64,000 nucleotides of DNA from positions 1 to 64,000 of the forward strand of contig NZ_FOCF01000012.1 in NCBI RefSeq assembly GCF_900110035.1, given 5' to 3'. This DNA comes from Sphingomonas gellani. Lineage in GTDB: Bacteria; Pseudomonadota; Alphaproteobacteria; Sphingomonadales; Sphingomonadaceae. The notes under the pieces are model-generated. The model saw nothing but the letters and a program-made list of their open reading frames with translations. It made no database searches and was not told where the DNA came from. A program made the translations under genes and the position numbers. Shown here in pieces: positions 16,759 through 25,199 of the stretch (the stretch's first letter is position 1; each line of letters opens with the position of its first letter).

Positions 16759-17211
16759 ATGCCAGACCCCGAAGATTTGCTCGCCCATTGCCGGGACAAC
16801 GCCCATCGTGAGACAGGCTTGATGCTGTCGCGGTTGACCGCGCTGCTATCGTCACAATCGTTCTTGCTGATCGCCTATGCGACCAGCATGGCAAGCGCGC
16901 ATGGACGCTGGCATGAACCGTTCACGCTGGCCATCCCGCCGGTGCTGGCGCTGCTCGGCATTGCACTGGCGATTGAGGGGCGGCGAGGCATAAAGGCCGC
17001 TGCTGCCGCTTCGTGTCGCTGGCAGGAGCGAGGGGATCATGTCATCACGGAGCATCCCCACCTGCTTCACTGGCCCGATATCTCCCGATCAGAAGCGTCC
17101 GCCGCACGGCGCGCAGGGGAACAATTCCCACTACACGCGCCCGGCATCTTCCTGGTCGCATGGGGCTGGTTTGCCTGCCTGCCGCCAGCGTTATTCCTCG
17201 CCCATATCTGA
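16759..17211 (+). CDS. Small membrane protein of unknown function (2 TM helices)
   Basis: A 150-residue protein. A soluble N-terminal helix (PEDLLAHCRDNAHRETGLML) is followed by two close membrane helices (about residues 30-75) and a third hydrophobic segment at the C-terminus (GIFLVAWGWFACLPPALFLA). The start at 16759 is chosen because the upstream frame is Pro-rich and lies in repeat-like intergenic DNA. I know this layout only as uncharacterised. The stretch 16567-16758 shows nothing else. Confidence 0.65.
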   Translation: MPDPEDLLAHCRDNAHRETGLMLSRLTALLSSQSFLLIAYATSMASAHGRWHEPFTLAIPPVLALLGIALAIEGRRGIKAAAAASCRWQERGDHVITEHPHLLHWPDISRSEASAARRAGEQFPLHAPGIFLVAWGWFACLPPALFLAHI

Positions 17212-17364
17212 TCCTGTTCGGTATATCCCCGGCCTTCTACGTCATCGACGAACTCTTGAGACCGAGGACAGACCGTCCCGCATTCGATCGTTCGCGAGGA
17301 AGCTTACTCGACCGGTGGTGACCCAGAGCAGCCGAGCAGCCCGTTTGCCAGTAGGACAATCGAC

Positions 17365-17838
17365 ATGACTGAGCATGCAAACTTCCAGATACGGCGAGCC
17401 GACCACGTCGGCTTCGCGGTCGCCTCACTCGACGAGGCGCTTCGGTTCTGGGTTGAAGGGCTCGGCGCGCTGCTCGTGCGGACGGGCAAGATGGGGGGCG
17501 AGTTCCTTGGCCAAGTGACCGGGGCACATGGGGCGCAGGTGCGTATGGCGATCGTGTCGCTGGCAGATCAGACGATCGAACTCCTAGAGTACCAAGGCGT
17601 GGCTCGGCCGAGCGCACCGGCCAAGCCGTTCGACCCAGGCTTCGCGCATCTCGCCCTAGTGGTTGATGACATTGAGGCGCTCTTGGCGCGGATCGCCGCC
17701 TATGGCTGGAAAGCGCAAGGCACACCCCAGCCGATCGCGGGTGGCGAGCGGGCTGGAACGCAGGTGATTTACGTCGTTGGCCCTGACGGCGCGACAATCG
17801 AGTTCATGCAGCCGCCGACCGCTTTACGCGATCATTAA
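17365..17838 (+). CDS. VOC family protein (glyoxalase/bleomycin-resistance fold)
   Basis: A 157-residue protein with two beta-alpha-beta-beta-beta modules. The first is ADHVGFAVASLDEALRFWVE; the second is FAHLALVVDDIEALLARIAA and ends VVGPDGATIEFMQPP. Candidate metal ligands are His (DHVGF), Glu (TIELLEY), His (FAHLA) and Glu (ATIEFM), as in methylmalonyl-CoA epimerase-like or lyase-type members. The substrate is unknown. The gene stands alone. Confidence 0.85.
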   Translation: MTEHANFQIRRADHVGFAVASLDEALRFWVEGLGALLVRTGKMGGEFLGQVTGAHGAQVRMAIVSLADQTIELLEYQGVARPSAPAKPFDPGFAHLALVVDDIEALLARIAAYGWKAQGTPQPIAGGERAGTQVIYVVGPDGATIEFMQPPTALRDH

Positions 17839-17907
17839 TCCTGCCGATCAAGGGTCCGGTTCCACCCCTGCAGAAGTAGGCCGGGCGAGTGGGCGTGCAG
17901 CTCCCAG

Positions 17908-17952
17908 CCTTTTTCAACAGCCTCGCTCGTTTGCCGCACACCCTGTTGAAAG
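17908..17952 (+). repeat. 33-bp dispersed repeat forming a leader hairpin
   Basis: 17908-17940 matches the reverse complement of 25311-25343 at about 31 of 33 positions. CCTTTTTCAACAG (17909-17921) pairs with CTGTTGAAAGG (17942-17952), so a transcript would fold immediately before the ribosome binding site of the next gene. Confidence 0.65.
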
Positions 17953-17963
17953 GAAGGTAAGCC

Positions 17964-18227
17964 ATGAGCAGGGTCGGCTTCCACCAGATCGTGGAAGGCA
18001 TCGACCGGCACCTGCCCTACCTGCACAAGGAGCGATGGGCGATCGAGCTTGCCGAGCTGCGCGAAGCTGCCCGCAACGCGGTGGGACACGATCGCGAGCG
18101 CGCGAAGCAAGCGGTGCTGGATCACTACAAGACCGAGTTTCGGCCCGAAACCAGCCGCGCCGTCCTGATCGAACAGGCACGGCAGAACTACGACACGCCG
18201 CCAGCGGAAAACGCCGATCCGGCATGA
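17964..18227 (+). CDS. Small hypothetical soluble protein
   Basis: A highly charged helical protein of 87 residues (HKERWAIELAELREAARNAV). It has no signal or membrane segment and no recognised family. AAGGAAGG lies eight bases upstream of ATG 17964. The repeat-derived hairpin at 17908-17952 ends in the ribosome binding site region and might dampen translation. A strong hairpin follows the stop. Confidence 0.65.
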   Translation: MSRVGFHQIVEGIDRHLPYLHKERWAIELAELREAARNAVGHDRERAKQAVLDHYKTEFRPETSRAVLIEQARQNYDTPPAENADPA

Positions 18228-18241
18228 TATCGACCCTCGAT

Positions 18242-18273
18242 ACCGTGCGCAAAATCGACGTCTTGCGCACGGT
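18242..18273. terminator. Perfect 11-bp hairpin
   Basis: ACCGTGCGCAA and TTGCGCACGGT (18242-18252 and 18263-18273) flank a 10-nt loop, 14 bp after the stop of the small gene. It lacks a T tract and could act as a terminator or RNA-stability element. Confidence 0.5.
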
Positions 18274-18450
18274 GGCGTCCGCAAGCTTCTCTTGGTGCGA
18301 CAAGGATATAGCAACAATCCCGACTTAGAAGCCCGGTCAGGACGTCGCCGCGTTGCCCTGTTCGGATTGGCGGCGTCCCACCTCACATGGCTCATCAAGT
18401 GCTCAGGGATCGACTCTTGCGGCTTCGCCAACAACCGGCGCGTTGGCGAG

Positions 18451-18741
18451 TTACAGAGGCCGATCGATCTCAAGCGTTTCGAGCGGGTGCGTCAATGTAC
18501 CTGTGCTGACAAAAAGACGCTCAACGCCTACGCTCTCGGCCCATGCAAAGCCGTCAGCCTCGGCATCGGCGACACTCGAGAAGCGTGGGCCGTCGACCAT
18601 CGAGACGGAGTCGCCGTCGTCGGACCCGCGACACAGTGCGGATGCGGTCAGCGTGTACGTCCCATCGGCTTGCTCTTCGATGCGGATCCAATCCACGTCG
18701 ATCGGCGCCTGTTCACCTACCGGGAGCTTGACGATGTCCAT
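18451..18741 (-). CDS. Small acidic hypothetical protein
   Basis: A 96-residue protein rich in Asp and Glu, with alternating strands (VDWIRIEEQADGTYTLTASA) and a short C-terminal helix (DAEADGFAWAESVGVERLFV). AGGAA lies seven bases before ATG 18741. Similar short proteins occur in sphingomonads as far as I recall, without known function. The 240 bp on either side hold no other gene. Confidence 0.65.
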   Translation of the reverse strand: MDIVKLPVGEQAPIDVDWIRIEEQADGTYTLTASALCRGSDDGDSVSMVDGPRFSSVADAEADGFAWAESVGVERLFVSTGTLTHPLETLEIDRPL

Positions 18742-19032
18742 TGGGAATTCCTGATATCCAGCGCAGGCGAACGCCGAGCGCCGGTATACGATCCGTCAGA
18801 AGCCTTTATCCTCGCACGCGTATGAGGCTGGGCCCGTCTTGGTTCGCCCATGCTGTTCGGGTTGTGCGCGCGTCCAGTCCGTCTCTGATTAGGCCAACTT
18901 CCAACGTTTGATGTTCCAGAAGCGTAACAGCCTGCATTTTTTGAGTTTTTTAGGTCTCGTAAAGGGTCCTAAGGCTACCCTTCCTTCCGGGGCGAATGAT
19001 CGTGCCGTAGCAGGAGTTTAGAGGTCCCCAGC

Positions 19033-19363
19033 ATGACCACGATCAGCGCACATCAGGTCGCTGATCATGATCTCGGACGATCGGCGACGATCGCCGACTA
19101 CGACATCGCTGACTCAATACCAGAAGCCGCTCATATCGTGGAACTGACGGGGCGGCTGTTCAGAACCTCTGCCGCGATGATCTTGATGGTTTCGAGCGAC
19201 GTTCTTCACTTCAAGGCGCACATTGGTGTGGATGTCTGCGAGCTCAACCCCGGCAATGCGGATCGAGTACAGTGCTCATCGTACTTTCTTAAAAGTGGAG
19301 AAATTCCACTGATCTGTCAGGTTATGACCGTAACCGAGCGGTCGCTGACCGGCAGCTTTATAA
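19033..19363 (+). pseudogene. GAF-type sensor gene interrupted by the IS110-family element
   Basis: From ATG 19033 about 110 residues remain. HIVELTGRLFRTSAAMILMV, then SSDVLHFKAHIGVDVCEL, fits the start of a GAF domain like those encoded at 23047 and 48497 (compare FKAKVGLEP and FKSRVGIDH). The frame then enters the left end of the IS at about 19364-19371 and continues as a meaningless fusion to 19737. No convincing 3' half is visible after the right end of the IS, so the remainder is lost or very short. Confidence 0.7.
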
Positions 19364-19379
19364 GTCATCGTGTAATTTG

Positions 19380-19448
19380 TGGCTGCTTCCTCGGGCCGGC
19401 TGAGCGGCGCACCTTCTGGTTGTCGGACCTGAAGGAAGGAAGCAGCCA
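19380..19448 (+). promoter_or_regulatory. 11-bp inverted repeat sequestering the transposase ribosome binding site
   Basis: TGGCTGCTTCC (19380-19390) is the exact reverse complement of GGAAGCAGCCA (19438-19448), whose last base is the A of the transposase ATG and which includes the GGAAG ribosome binding site. A transcript entering from the interrupted upstream gene would form this stem and hide the site. Confidence 0.65.
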
Positions 19449-20455
19449 TGAAGCACTATGCCGGAATAGATCTGTCGATGGAAACCTCGCACGTCTGCGT
19501 CGTCGACGCGGAAGGGCGCAAGGTCGCGGCGCAATGCGTGGACAGCACGCCCGAGGCGATCGCGGCGTTGCTGGAGCGCCACGGGCCGGTGGAACGCGTG
19601 GTGATCGAGACCGGTCGGATGACGCCGTGGGTCGCGCGGGGCCTGCACGAGCTGGGCGTCGCAATCGTGTGCATCGATGCACGGCAGGCGCACCAGAGCC
19701 TGAAGGCGATGAAGGCGAACAAGACCGACCCGCATGATGCGGCGGGGCTCGCGCAGCTGGCTCGAACGGGCTTCTACAAGGAGGTGCACGTCAAGTCGCC
19801 GACGTCGCATGGCGTGCGCTCGGTGATCACCGCCCGCGCGCACCTGGTCGAGGCGCGCGTCCGGCTCGACAACACCATCCGCGGCCTGTGCGCCACCTTC
19901 GGTATCAGGCCGGGAGCCGGCCAGGGCGAGCGGTTCCTCGCGCGGGTGCAGGCCGCCGTCGCGATCCCGGGTCTCGGCGAGGCAGTAGCCTCGCCGCTTC
20001 GGGCGCGGACCGGCCTGGTCGACGAGATCCGCCAGATGGATCGCGCGCTCAAGGCGATCAGCATTGCGTCTCCGGCCTGTCAGGCGCTGATGAGCATCCC
20101 GGGCGTCGGTGTGCAGACCTCGGCCGCGTTCGCCGCCGCCGTCGATGAGGCAGACCGGTTCAAGCGGTCGCGAACGGCTGGCGCTTACTTCGGCCTTGTC
20201 CCACGTCGGCACCAGTCCGGCGAGCTAGACTGGACCGGCCGGATCACCAAGCAGGGCGACGGCACCGTCCGCAAGCTCCTCTACGAGGCGGCGAACTCGA
20301 TCCTGACGCGCACGCGGCAGACCTTCGCGCTGAAGACCTGGGCGCTGAAGATCGCGAAACGGCGCGGCCTCAAGAAAGCCCGGGTCGCGCTCGCCCGCCG
20401 CCTGGCCGTCATCATGCATGCCATGCTGCGCGACGGCACCTTGTTCGAGGCCTGA
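19448..20455 (+). CDS. IS110 family transposase (DEDD recombinase)
   Basis: A 335-residue protein. The N-terminal RuvC-like DEDD domain has AGIDLSMETSHVCVVD (first Asp), VVIETGRMTPWV (Glu) and KANKTDPHDAAGLAQLARTG (DxxD). The C-terminal Transposase_20 domain has LMSIPGVGVQTSAAFAAAV and, near the expected catalytic Ser region, FKRSRTAGAYFGLVPRRHQS. It is full length and apparently intact. It is expected to work with an RNA guide encoded in the element. Confidence 0.93.
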   Translation: MKHYAGIDLSMETSHVCVVDAEGRKVAAQCVDSTPEAIAALLERHGPVERVVIETGRMTPWVARGLHELGVAIVCIDARQAHQSLKAMKANKTDPHDAAGLAQLARTGFYKEVHVKSPTSHGVRSVITARAHLVEARVRLDNTIRGLCATFGIRPGAGQGERFLARVQAAVAIPGLGEAVASPLRARTGLVDEIRQMDRALKAISIASPACQALMSIPGVGVQTSAAFAAAVDEADRFKRSRTAGAYFGLVPRRHQSGELDWTGRITKQGDGTVRKLLYEAANSILTRTRQTFALKTWALKIAKRRGLKKARVALARRLAVIMHAMLRDGTLFEA

Positions 20456-20690
20456 AATGCGATAAGCTCCCCCTCGCCAGCGGTGATGCTCTCCAGCTGA
20501 CCCGATGGCGGTGTCCCGCGAGGGAACGCAGGGACGGACGATCTGCGAAGGTTATCAGATGGGCTCCAGAGCCCGCTTCGAGTCAATGCAACGTCCGACC
20601 TTGTGAGACCCGATACAGCACCGCCAACCTCCGGGTCGGTGAGTGCGGACAGATCCTTGATACCCTCAAGGGACAACCGCCGAGCGGACG
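20456..20690 (+). ncRNA. Candidate bridge/seek RNA of the IS110-family element
   Basis: This 235-nt right end downstream of the transposase has no open frame of note. It contains inverted repeats, for example GACCCG near 20609 with CGGGTC near 20632. In IS1111-type members the guide RNA that specifies target and donor is encoded here. Loop boundaries cannot be set by eye, so placement rests on family knowledge and on the unusual length of the non-coding end. Confidence 0.6.
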
Positions 20691-20725
20691 CAAATTACAG
20701 ATCTACACCTAGCACAAGAGGCGTG

Positions 20726-21097
20726 ATGACAGCCCGATACAGCTTCGGTTTTGACGAGCCAACACGATCACTTCGCGTATTGAGCCACGGCACATGGACG
20801 TTAGAACAGGCTGAACGTTACAAGCAGGCTTTTTGCAGCCACCTCTCAGTGGCGCGTGAGCGGTTCGGCTGTGCCCGTGTGCTCGTCGATGGTCGAGCGG
20901 CAGCTACCAATGATGTTGCAGTTAGCCGACTTCTGGGCAGTCTTGGGACGCTGTTCAATCAACTAGGCGATCGCCTGGCCATCGTCACACCTTCGAGCCT
21001 TCGAAAACAACAGGCAGTGCGCGAAGGGTTACCCGATACCATAATGGTGTTTTTATCTCCCGATGCGGCGAAGACGTGGCTGTTTGCTCACGATTGA
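20726..21097 (+). CDS. Small protein, STAS-like
   Basis: A 123-residue soluble protein. The order of strands and helices (FGFDEPTRSLRVLSHGTWTL, then a helix, then ARVLVDGRAAATNDVAVSRL) resembles the SpoIIAA/STAS-like proteins of sphingomonads (compare the lead strand, a central D and a following helix). There is no phosphorylatable Ser in a certain position, so the call is tentative. GAGGCG precedes the ATG. It lies just outside the right end of the IS. Confidence 0.6.
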   Translation: MTARYSFGFDEPTRSLRVLSHGTWTLEQAERYKQAFCSHLSVARERFGCARVLVDGRAAATNDVAVSRLLGSLGTLFNQLGDRLAIVTPSSLRKQQAVREGLPDTIMVFLSPDAAKTWLFAHD

Positions 21098-21276
21098 TCT
21101 GAAGGCGCTTTAAAAGCGATTCATTCCAAAGAAATGGGCAAGGCTACAGCTCCAACGTTTACAGCTGCCTTATCGCAAAAGTGCGATTTCCCGGCATTGC
21201 GCATTTTGGCGGTTTCACGGCACGGTGAAATGCCCGAAGATGTGAGAAGCGGACGCTGAGCGGAGGCACTTAAACC

Positions 21277-21432
21277 TTAAGACGTCAAATTAGCCGGTCC
21301 CTGCCAAAAGCCGTGTAGAAAACCGGAGATGAAGTCGGGACCAGCCCAGACAGCGAGCGCTAAACCAGCAACAACCAGGATAATCCGCACAGTCTTCTTT
21401 CTGCGATCAGCCGTCGTGGTGGCACCGTTCAT
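21277..21432 (-). CDS. Small single-pass membrane protein
   Basis: A 51-residue protein. A basic N-terminus (TADRRKKTVR) is followed by one transmembrane helix (IILVVAGLALAVWAG) and a short tail. ATG 21432 has GAAGAGGG about five bases upstream, which favours it over the in-frame start at 21465. No function can be assigned. Confidence 0.5.
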   Translation of the reverse strand: MNGATTTADRRKKTVRIILVVAGLALAVWAGPDFISGFLHGFWQGPANLTS

Positions 21433-21635
21433 AGCTACCCTCTTCTGCTTTGCATTAGCTAGCATACGCGTCGCCGCACGTCGACCGTACGTCGTGCCAG
21501 CACCCGACGATTAGGACGAGCGTCCGCCGCTGGGCGTTAGCGAAAGGTCTCAGTCTTCGGGCGATCCGAAAACGCTGAACTGCGCCCAGGGCGGCAGACA
21601 GGCACAATGGGCTGACAGGCAATGCCAATGATCGA

Positions 21636-21678
21636 GCAACGCTGCTTGCCCGTGCTTCTGGTGCAAGCGCGGCGTTGC
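21636..21678. repeat. Imperfect hairpin in a gene-free stretch
   Basis: GCAACGC-TG-CTTGC pairs with GCAAG-CGCG-GCGTTGC around an 11-nt loop. The stretch 21433-21772 (340 bp) otherwise holds no convincing gene. A structured RNA or repeat is possible but unsupported. Confidence 0.35.
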
Positions 21679-21772
21679 TGGTGAACGTCGCTGCATGTCG
21701 GCGGGACGGCTAACAGGACCGCAGTGCGAACCAGTCGGTACGGTCGGCCCGCGCGGATGCCTGTGATGGTGG

Positions 21773-21967
21773 TTAGCTGCTATTGCGACCTTCCGAACTG
21801 CCCAGAGTCACGGCCGACAAAATCACGATTGGGGTGAGCAGCTTTGAAAATGAGGACGTCGGAATGTCCGTCATCGCGCACCAGAGAAGATAGCAGAGGT
21901 TGGCAAGCGCAACCACGATCAGACCGGTCCTAACCTTATGGTCTAGAACCCAATCCAAGGCCCTCAT
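21773..21967 (-). CDS. Small membrane protein
   Basis: A protein of about 64 residues with two hydrophobic segments (TGLIVVALANLCYLLWCAMT and LLTPIVILSAVTLG). A GGGGGAGG ribosome binding site lies nine bases before ATG 21967. No family is recognised. Confidence 0.5.
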   Translation of the reverse strand: MRALDWVLDHKVRTGLIVVALANLCYLLWCAMTDIPTSSFSKLLTPIVILSAVTLGSSEGRNSS

Positions 21968-22154
21968 TGCCGTCAACCTCCCCCGCAGTCACGCCGCGAC
22001 GATATCGAGAGGATCGGGTGTCCGCAACTTGGCGGTATCGAACGCAACCCTGTCGCACCAGAAGAGGATCACGGCCGATCCCGACGATGCTGCTCGAAGC
22101 TGTTGTGTAATATGGTTAAATGTGATCGGGTGCAGGGGGGGGGTAGGTCAGGTA

Positions 22155-22907
22155 ATGAACGCAACAGTCCGTGCTGTGCCGTGTAGGGCTTTCCATCGGC
22201 TGGAGGAGTTCGGTTGTCTCAGTTCTGCTGAAGCCGCGGCTGTTAAGGGCTTAGGGGGACCACCAGAAAGATATGAGCGGAATGCCACAATTCGTGACGA
22301 GGGTGTCGCCGCAACAGGCTTTTACCTGCTGATTTAAGGGTGGGTTGCCGCGTCCCAAACGCTCCCCAACGGTGGGCGTCAGATCCTGAAGGTACACCTT
22401 CCTGGCGACGCCCTTGGAACGCCAAGCATGTGCATGACACATACAGCCGAAGCCCTGACGGCGATCACACCGGTGAGTGTCAGTGCCGTGTCGTTCGACC
22501 GTTTTGGCAGTCTGCTGGCGCAGCATCCCCGGGTGGCGGCTCAGTTTCTGCTCAATGTGCAACGTGAACGCGTGGCGTTGATGGACCAGCTCAGTGCGAT
22601 GAGACGAACGTCAGCGCAGTCTCGCCTTGCCGCTTTCCTTACCGACCTTCTTGAACGGCTCGGACGCCTGGCGGCCGTAAAGGAGGACAGCTTCACCATG
22701 CGGCTCACGCAGGAGCAGATCGGGGATGTGCTCGGGTTAACCAGTGTCCACGTCAATCGTCTGCTGCGCGATCTGGAGGAACTGGGTTTGATAGCACGCG
22801 ATCGGCAGGTCGTGCGGATCCTTGACCGTCAAGCCCTCGTCCGCCTCGCTGTCCGTCCCCACCGGACGCTACGCACGGATCTTCCCTGGTTACCGCCGCA
22901 CCGCTAG
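22155..22907 (+). pseudogene. Crp/Fnr family regulator broken by one in-frame stop
   Basis: The frame from ATG 22155 encodes a cNMP-binding-like domain (RNATIRDEGVAATGFYLLI), then a single TAA at 22335-22337, and continues in the same frame with GWVAASQTLPNGGRQILKVH and LPGDALGTPSM. It ends with an HTH_Crp domain (MRLTQEQIGDVLGLTSVHVN RLLRDLEE) and stops at 22907. The second half is otherwise intact and could restart at 22428 as a 159-residue DNA-binding fragment. Full length would be about 250 residues, normal for sphingomonad Crp/Fnr proteins. Confidence 0.8.
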
Positions 22908-23046
22908 AAACGACGGGGGACTGAGGACGTCTGCGGGGCATACGATTCGCCTCCGACCTGCGGCGACCCGAATGGCAATGCATGCGTGTTCTGACATCGA
23001 CACCAGCAGTAACCAACCGTTAGCAGGCGGTACGTAGGACTGATCC

Positions 23047-23568
23047 ATGGTCAGGTCGCGCCACCAACTCGACGAGGCAGAGAAGCAGGGTCTTTCCGCT
23101 CTTGCCGGCTACGGCATTCTCGACACACCCAACGAGCCAGAATTCGATGCCATCGTTAAAGAGGCGGCAAGAACGTTCGACTTCCCCATCGCGCTGATCT
23201 CGCTGCTCGATGAAAATCGCCAATGGTTCAAAGCCAAGGTTGGACTCGAACCCTCCGAAATACCGCGATCCATCTCCTTCTGCACGCATGCGGTTCGTGG
23301 AAGCGGTGTGTTCTCGGTCGCCGACACAACCCAGGACGAGCGGTTCGCATCCAATCCACTGGTGACTGGAAGTCCAAACATTAGGTCCTATGCGGGTGCC
23401 CCGCTCAAGACCTCAAACGGCAGCAGGGTGGGAACATTGTGCGTTATCGACACACGTGTCGGGAGGAGCCTAACCCCAGCCGAGCAAGTCAGGCTGGAGG
23501 AACTGGCCAACCGCGTCGTGAACGCGATGGAGAGACGTAGGAACGAAAAGAAATCAGCATCGGTGTGA
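23047..23568 (+). CDS. GAF domain protein
   Basis: A single GAF domain of 173 residues. It contains EKQGLSALAGYGILDTPNEP, FDFPIALISLLDENRQWFKA, SISFCTHAVRG and YAGAPLKTSNGSRVGTLCVI, the pattern of stand-alone GAF proteins or the N-terminus of diguanylate cyclases and kinases. No output domain follows. It presumably binds a small ligand, or partners with one of the kinases nearby (24129, 50484). ATG 23047 is preceded by AGGA. Confidence 0.88.
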   Translation: MVRSRHQLDEAEKQGLSALAGYGILDTPNEPEFDAIVKEAARTFDFPIALISLLDENRQWFKAKVGLEPSEIPRSISFCTHAVRGSGVFSVADTTQDERFASNPLVTGSPNIRSYAGAPLKTSNGSRVGTLCVIDTRVGRSLTPAEQVRLEELANRVVNAMERRRNEKKSASV

Positions 23569-23749
23569 AATCGGGAAGGTGGTCGCGCAGAGGTGCCGCG
23601 GCCCAGCATCGCTAAGCCCTCCAGGTGTTGGCAGCCGAGGGGATTGTTGCACCTCGGGCACTGGCCTCCCCCTAAATCCATCCCATGAAGGCTGCGGCTT
23701 GCGGAGCGTGAGAAATGTTTAAACAGCTCCGGCCGTTTTCTGGAGAGGG

Positions 23750-24121
23750 TCAACTCAGGCGTCGAATCTCGTCGAGTACAAAGCGTGGATCGAATGGCTT
23801 GGACAGGAACATGGTGCGGTCCGGCAGTTCGTCGGCCGATAGCTTCACGGCGCCGGAGGCGACCACGAGCAGGGTCGGGGGAAAACGGTCGCGAACGTGA
23901 TGAGCGAGTTTTACCCCATCCATCGAGCCAGGCATCCGCACGTCGGTGAGCACGATCCGGACGGACGGGTTGGTTTCGAGGATAGCGATAGCGGTGTCGG
24001 CGTCCTCTGCCTCGAACACGCTGAAGCCTTCATCCTCGAAGAAGTCGGCGAGGTTGATCCGGATCAGCGGCTCGTCATCGACGACCAGGATTGAACGATT
24101 GGGACTGTTTGCTTCTCGCAT
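23750..24121 (-). CDS. Single-domain response regulator
   Basis: A receiver-only protein of 123 residues. The acidic pocket is ILVVDDEPLIRI, the phospho-acceptor Asp is in VLTDVRMPGSMDG, the Thr/Ser position is in LLVVASGA and the Lys is in FLSKPFD. It has no DNA-binding domain. Its start lies seven bases after the stop of the HWE kinase, so the pair forms an operon and the kinase is the likely phosphodonor. Confidence 0.9.
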   Translation of the reverse strand: MREANSPNRSILVVDDEPLIRINLADFFEDEGFSVFEAEDADTAIAILETNPSVRIVLTDVRMPGSMDGVKLAHHVRDRFPPTLLVVASGAVKLSADELPDRTMFLSKPFDPRFVLDEIRRLS

Positions 24122-24128
24122 TGAGCAC

Positions 24129-25199
24129 CTACTTCCCGTCGAAATGCGCCGCTTCCACAGGCGCATCGATCCTGAACACCAGCCCGGCGGGGTCATAGCT
24201 GACCGAGGTCTCGCCCCGGAAGTAGGACCGGAGCGAGCGCTCGATCATGACGGACCCGAATCCGCGCCGTGTCGGCGCCTTGACCACGGGCCCGCCAGTC
24301 TCCCGCCAGGTCAGGCAGAAACGTGACTGATTGGGATCGGGTCCCTCGTTCAGTGTCCAGCTCAGATCGACATGGCCAGTATCGTTGGAGAGTGCACCGT
24401 ATTTGGTGGCGTTGGTCATCAGCTCGTGCAAGGCAAGCGTCAGCCCCATTGCGACCTGCGGGTTGAAGCGGATCGCCGGACCATCGATCCGCAGTCGATC
24501 GACCACCGCCGAGCGGCTCGCGAAGGCGGAATGTGCCAGCGCATGCAGATCGGCCGACCGCCATTCGCTCGCGGTCAGCATATCGGTCGCGCGACCGAGC
24601 GCCGCCAGGCGCGCGCCCAGCGCTTCGCTCGCGGTCTTCATGTCGCTCGATTGCCGGAGCGTCTGGCCGGCGACGGCCTGCACGATCGAAAGCTGGTTCT
24701 TGAGCCGGTGGCCAAGCTCCTGATTGATGAGCTGGAGATGCTGGTCGTGCTCGCTCAATCGCCTGTTGGCGTCAGCCAGTCCGGCATTGGCCTGCTCCAG
24801 CTCAGCTGAGAGCTGTTGAGACCGTTGGAACGCCGCCCGCAGTTCGGCCGCCGTCAACGACACGCCTGTCATGACGATCGCGTAGAGCAGGGTAGCGCCC
24901 CATTGCGTGAGGGTCAGGCCCCCTGCGTGGCCGGTCTGGATCAGCGTCAGCGCGGCGAGCAGGGCCGATACCCAGGTCGCATAGATGCCGGTGCTTTTGC
25001 CCAGCAACAGCGCGATCAGCAGCACGACGGGGATGAACAGCAGGTACGGCAGCAGGCTGGTGACAAGCAGCGCACGGATCAGCGCTGTCACGATCAGCGC
25101 CACGGTGGCCGTCAGGTAACCCGCAACAGGCGATAGTGGGTGACGAATTGACCAGGCGAGCAGCCGGTCGATCGTTGGCGATGTTCGTGTCCTGTCCAT
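24129..25199 (-). CDS. HWE/HisKA_2 family sensor histidine kinase
   Basis: A protein of about 356 residues. Four hydrophobic segments at residues 20-115 form a membrane domain, then a coiled coil (FQRSQQLSAELEQANAGLAD) leads to the H-box LGHRLKNQLSIVQAV. The HATPase has the N-box ALHELMTNATKYGALS and the G-box RRGFGSVMIERSL. It is located in the inner membrane with no obvious periplasmic sensor. Start chosen at 25199; 25253 is an upstream alternative. It is operonic with the receiver protein. Confidence 0.88.
   Translation of the reverse strand: MDRTRTSPTIDRLLAWSIRHPLSPVAGYLTATVALIVTALIRALLVTSLLPYLLFIPVVLLIALLLGKSTGIYATWVSALLAALTLIQTGHAGGLTLTQWGATLLYAIVMTGVSLTAAELRAAFQRSQQLSAELEQANAGLADANRRLSEHDQHLQLINQELGHRLKNQLSIVQAVAGQTLRQSSDMKTASEALGARLAALGRATDMLTASEWRSADLHALAHSAFASRSAVVDRLRIDGPAIRFNPQVAMGLTLALHELMTNATKYGALSNDTGHVDLSWTLNEGPDPNQSRFCLTWRETGGPVVKAPTRRGFGSVMIERSLRSYFRGETSVSYDPAGLVFRIDAPVEAAHFDGK

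Larger units (their letters stand above)
19371..20699 (+). mobile_element. IS110-family (IS1111-type) insertion sequence, about 1.33 kb
   Basis: TGTAATTTG (19371-19379) and CAAATTACA (20691-20699) are inverted repeats. Inward similarity continues for about another ten bases, as expected for the subterminal inverted repeats of the IS1111 group. The true termini probably lie a few bases outside. The left non-coding end is short (about 77 bp) and the right one long (about 244 bp), the asymmetry of IS1111-type elements. The transposase is intact and no target duplication is expected for this family. Confidence 0.85.

Noticed and set aside
3314..20699. Composite transposon formed by the IS3 and IS110 elements
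   Set aside because: The two elements belong to different families with unrelated ends, so they cannot act as a pair.
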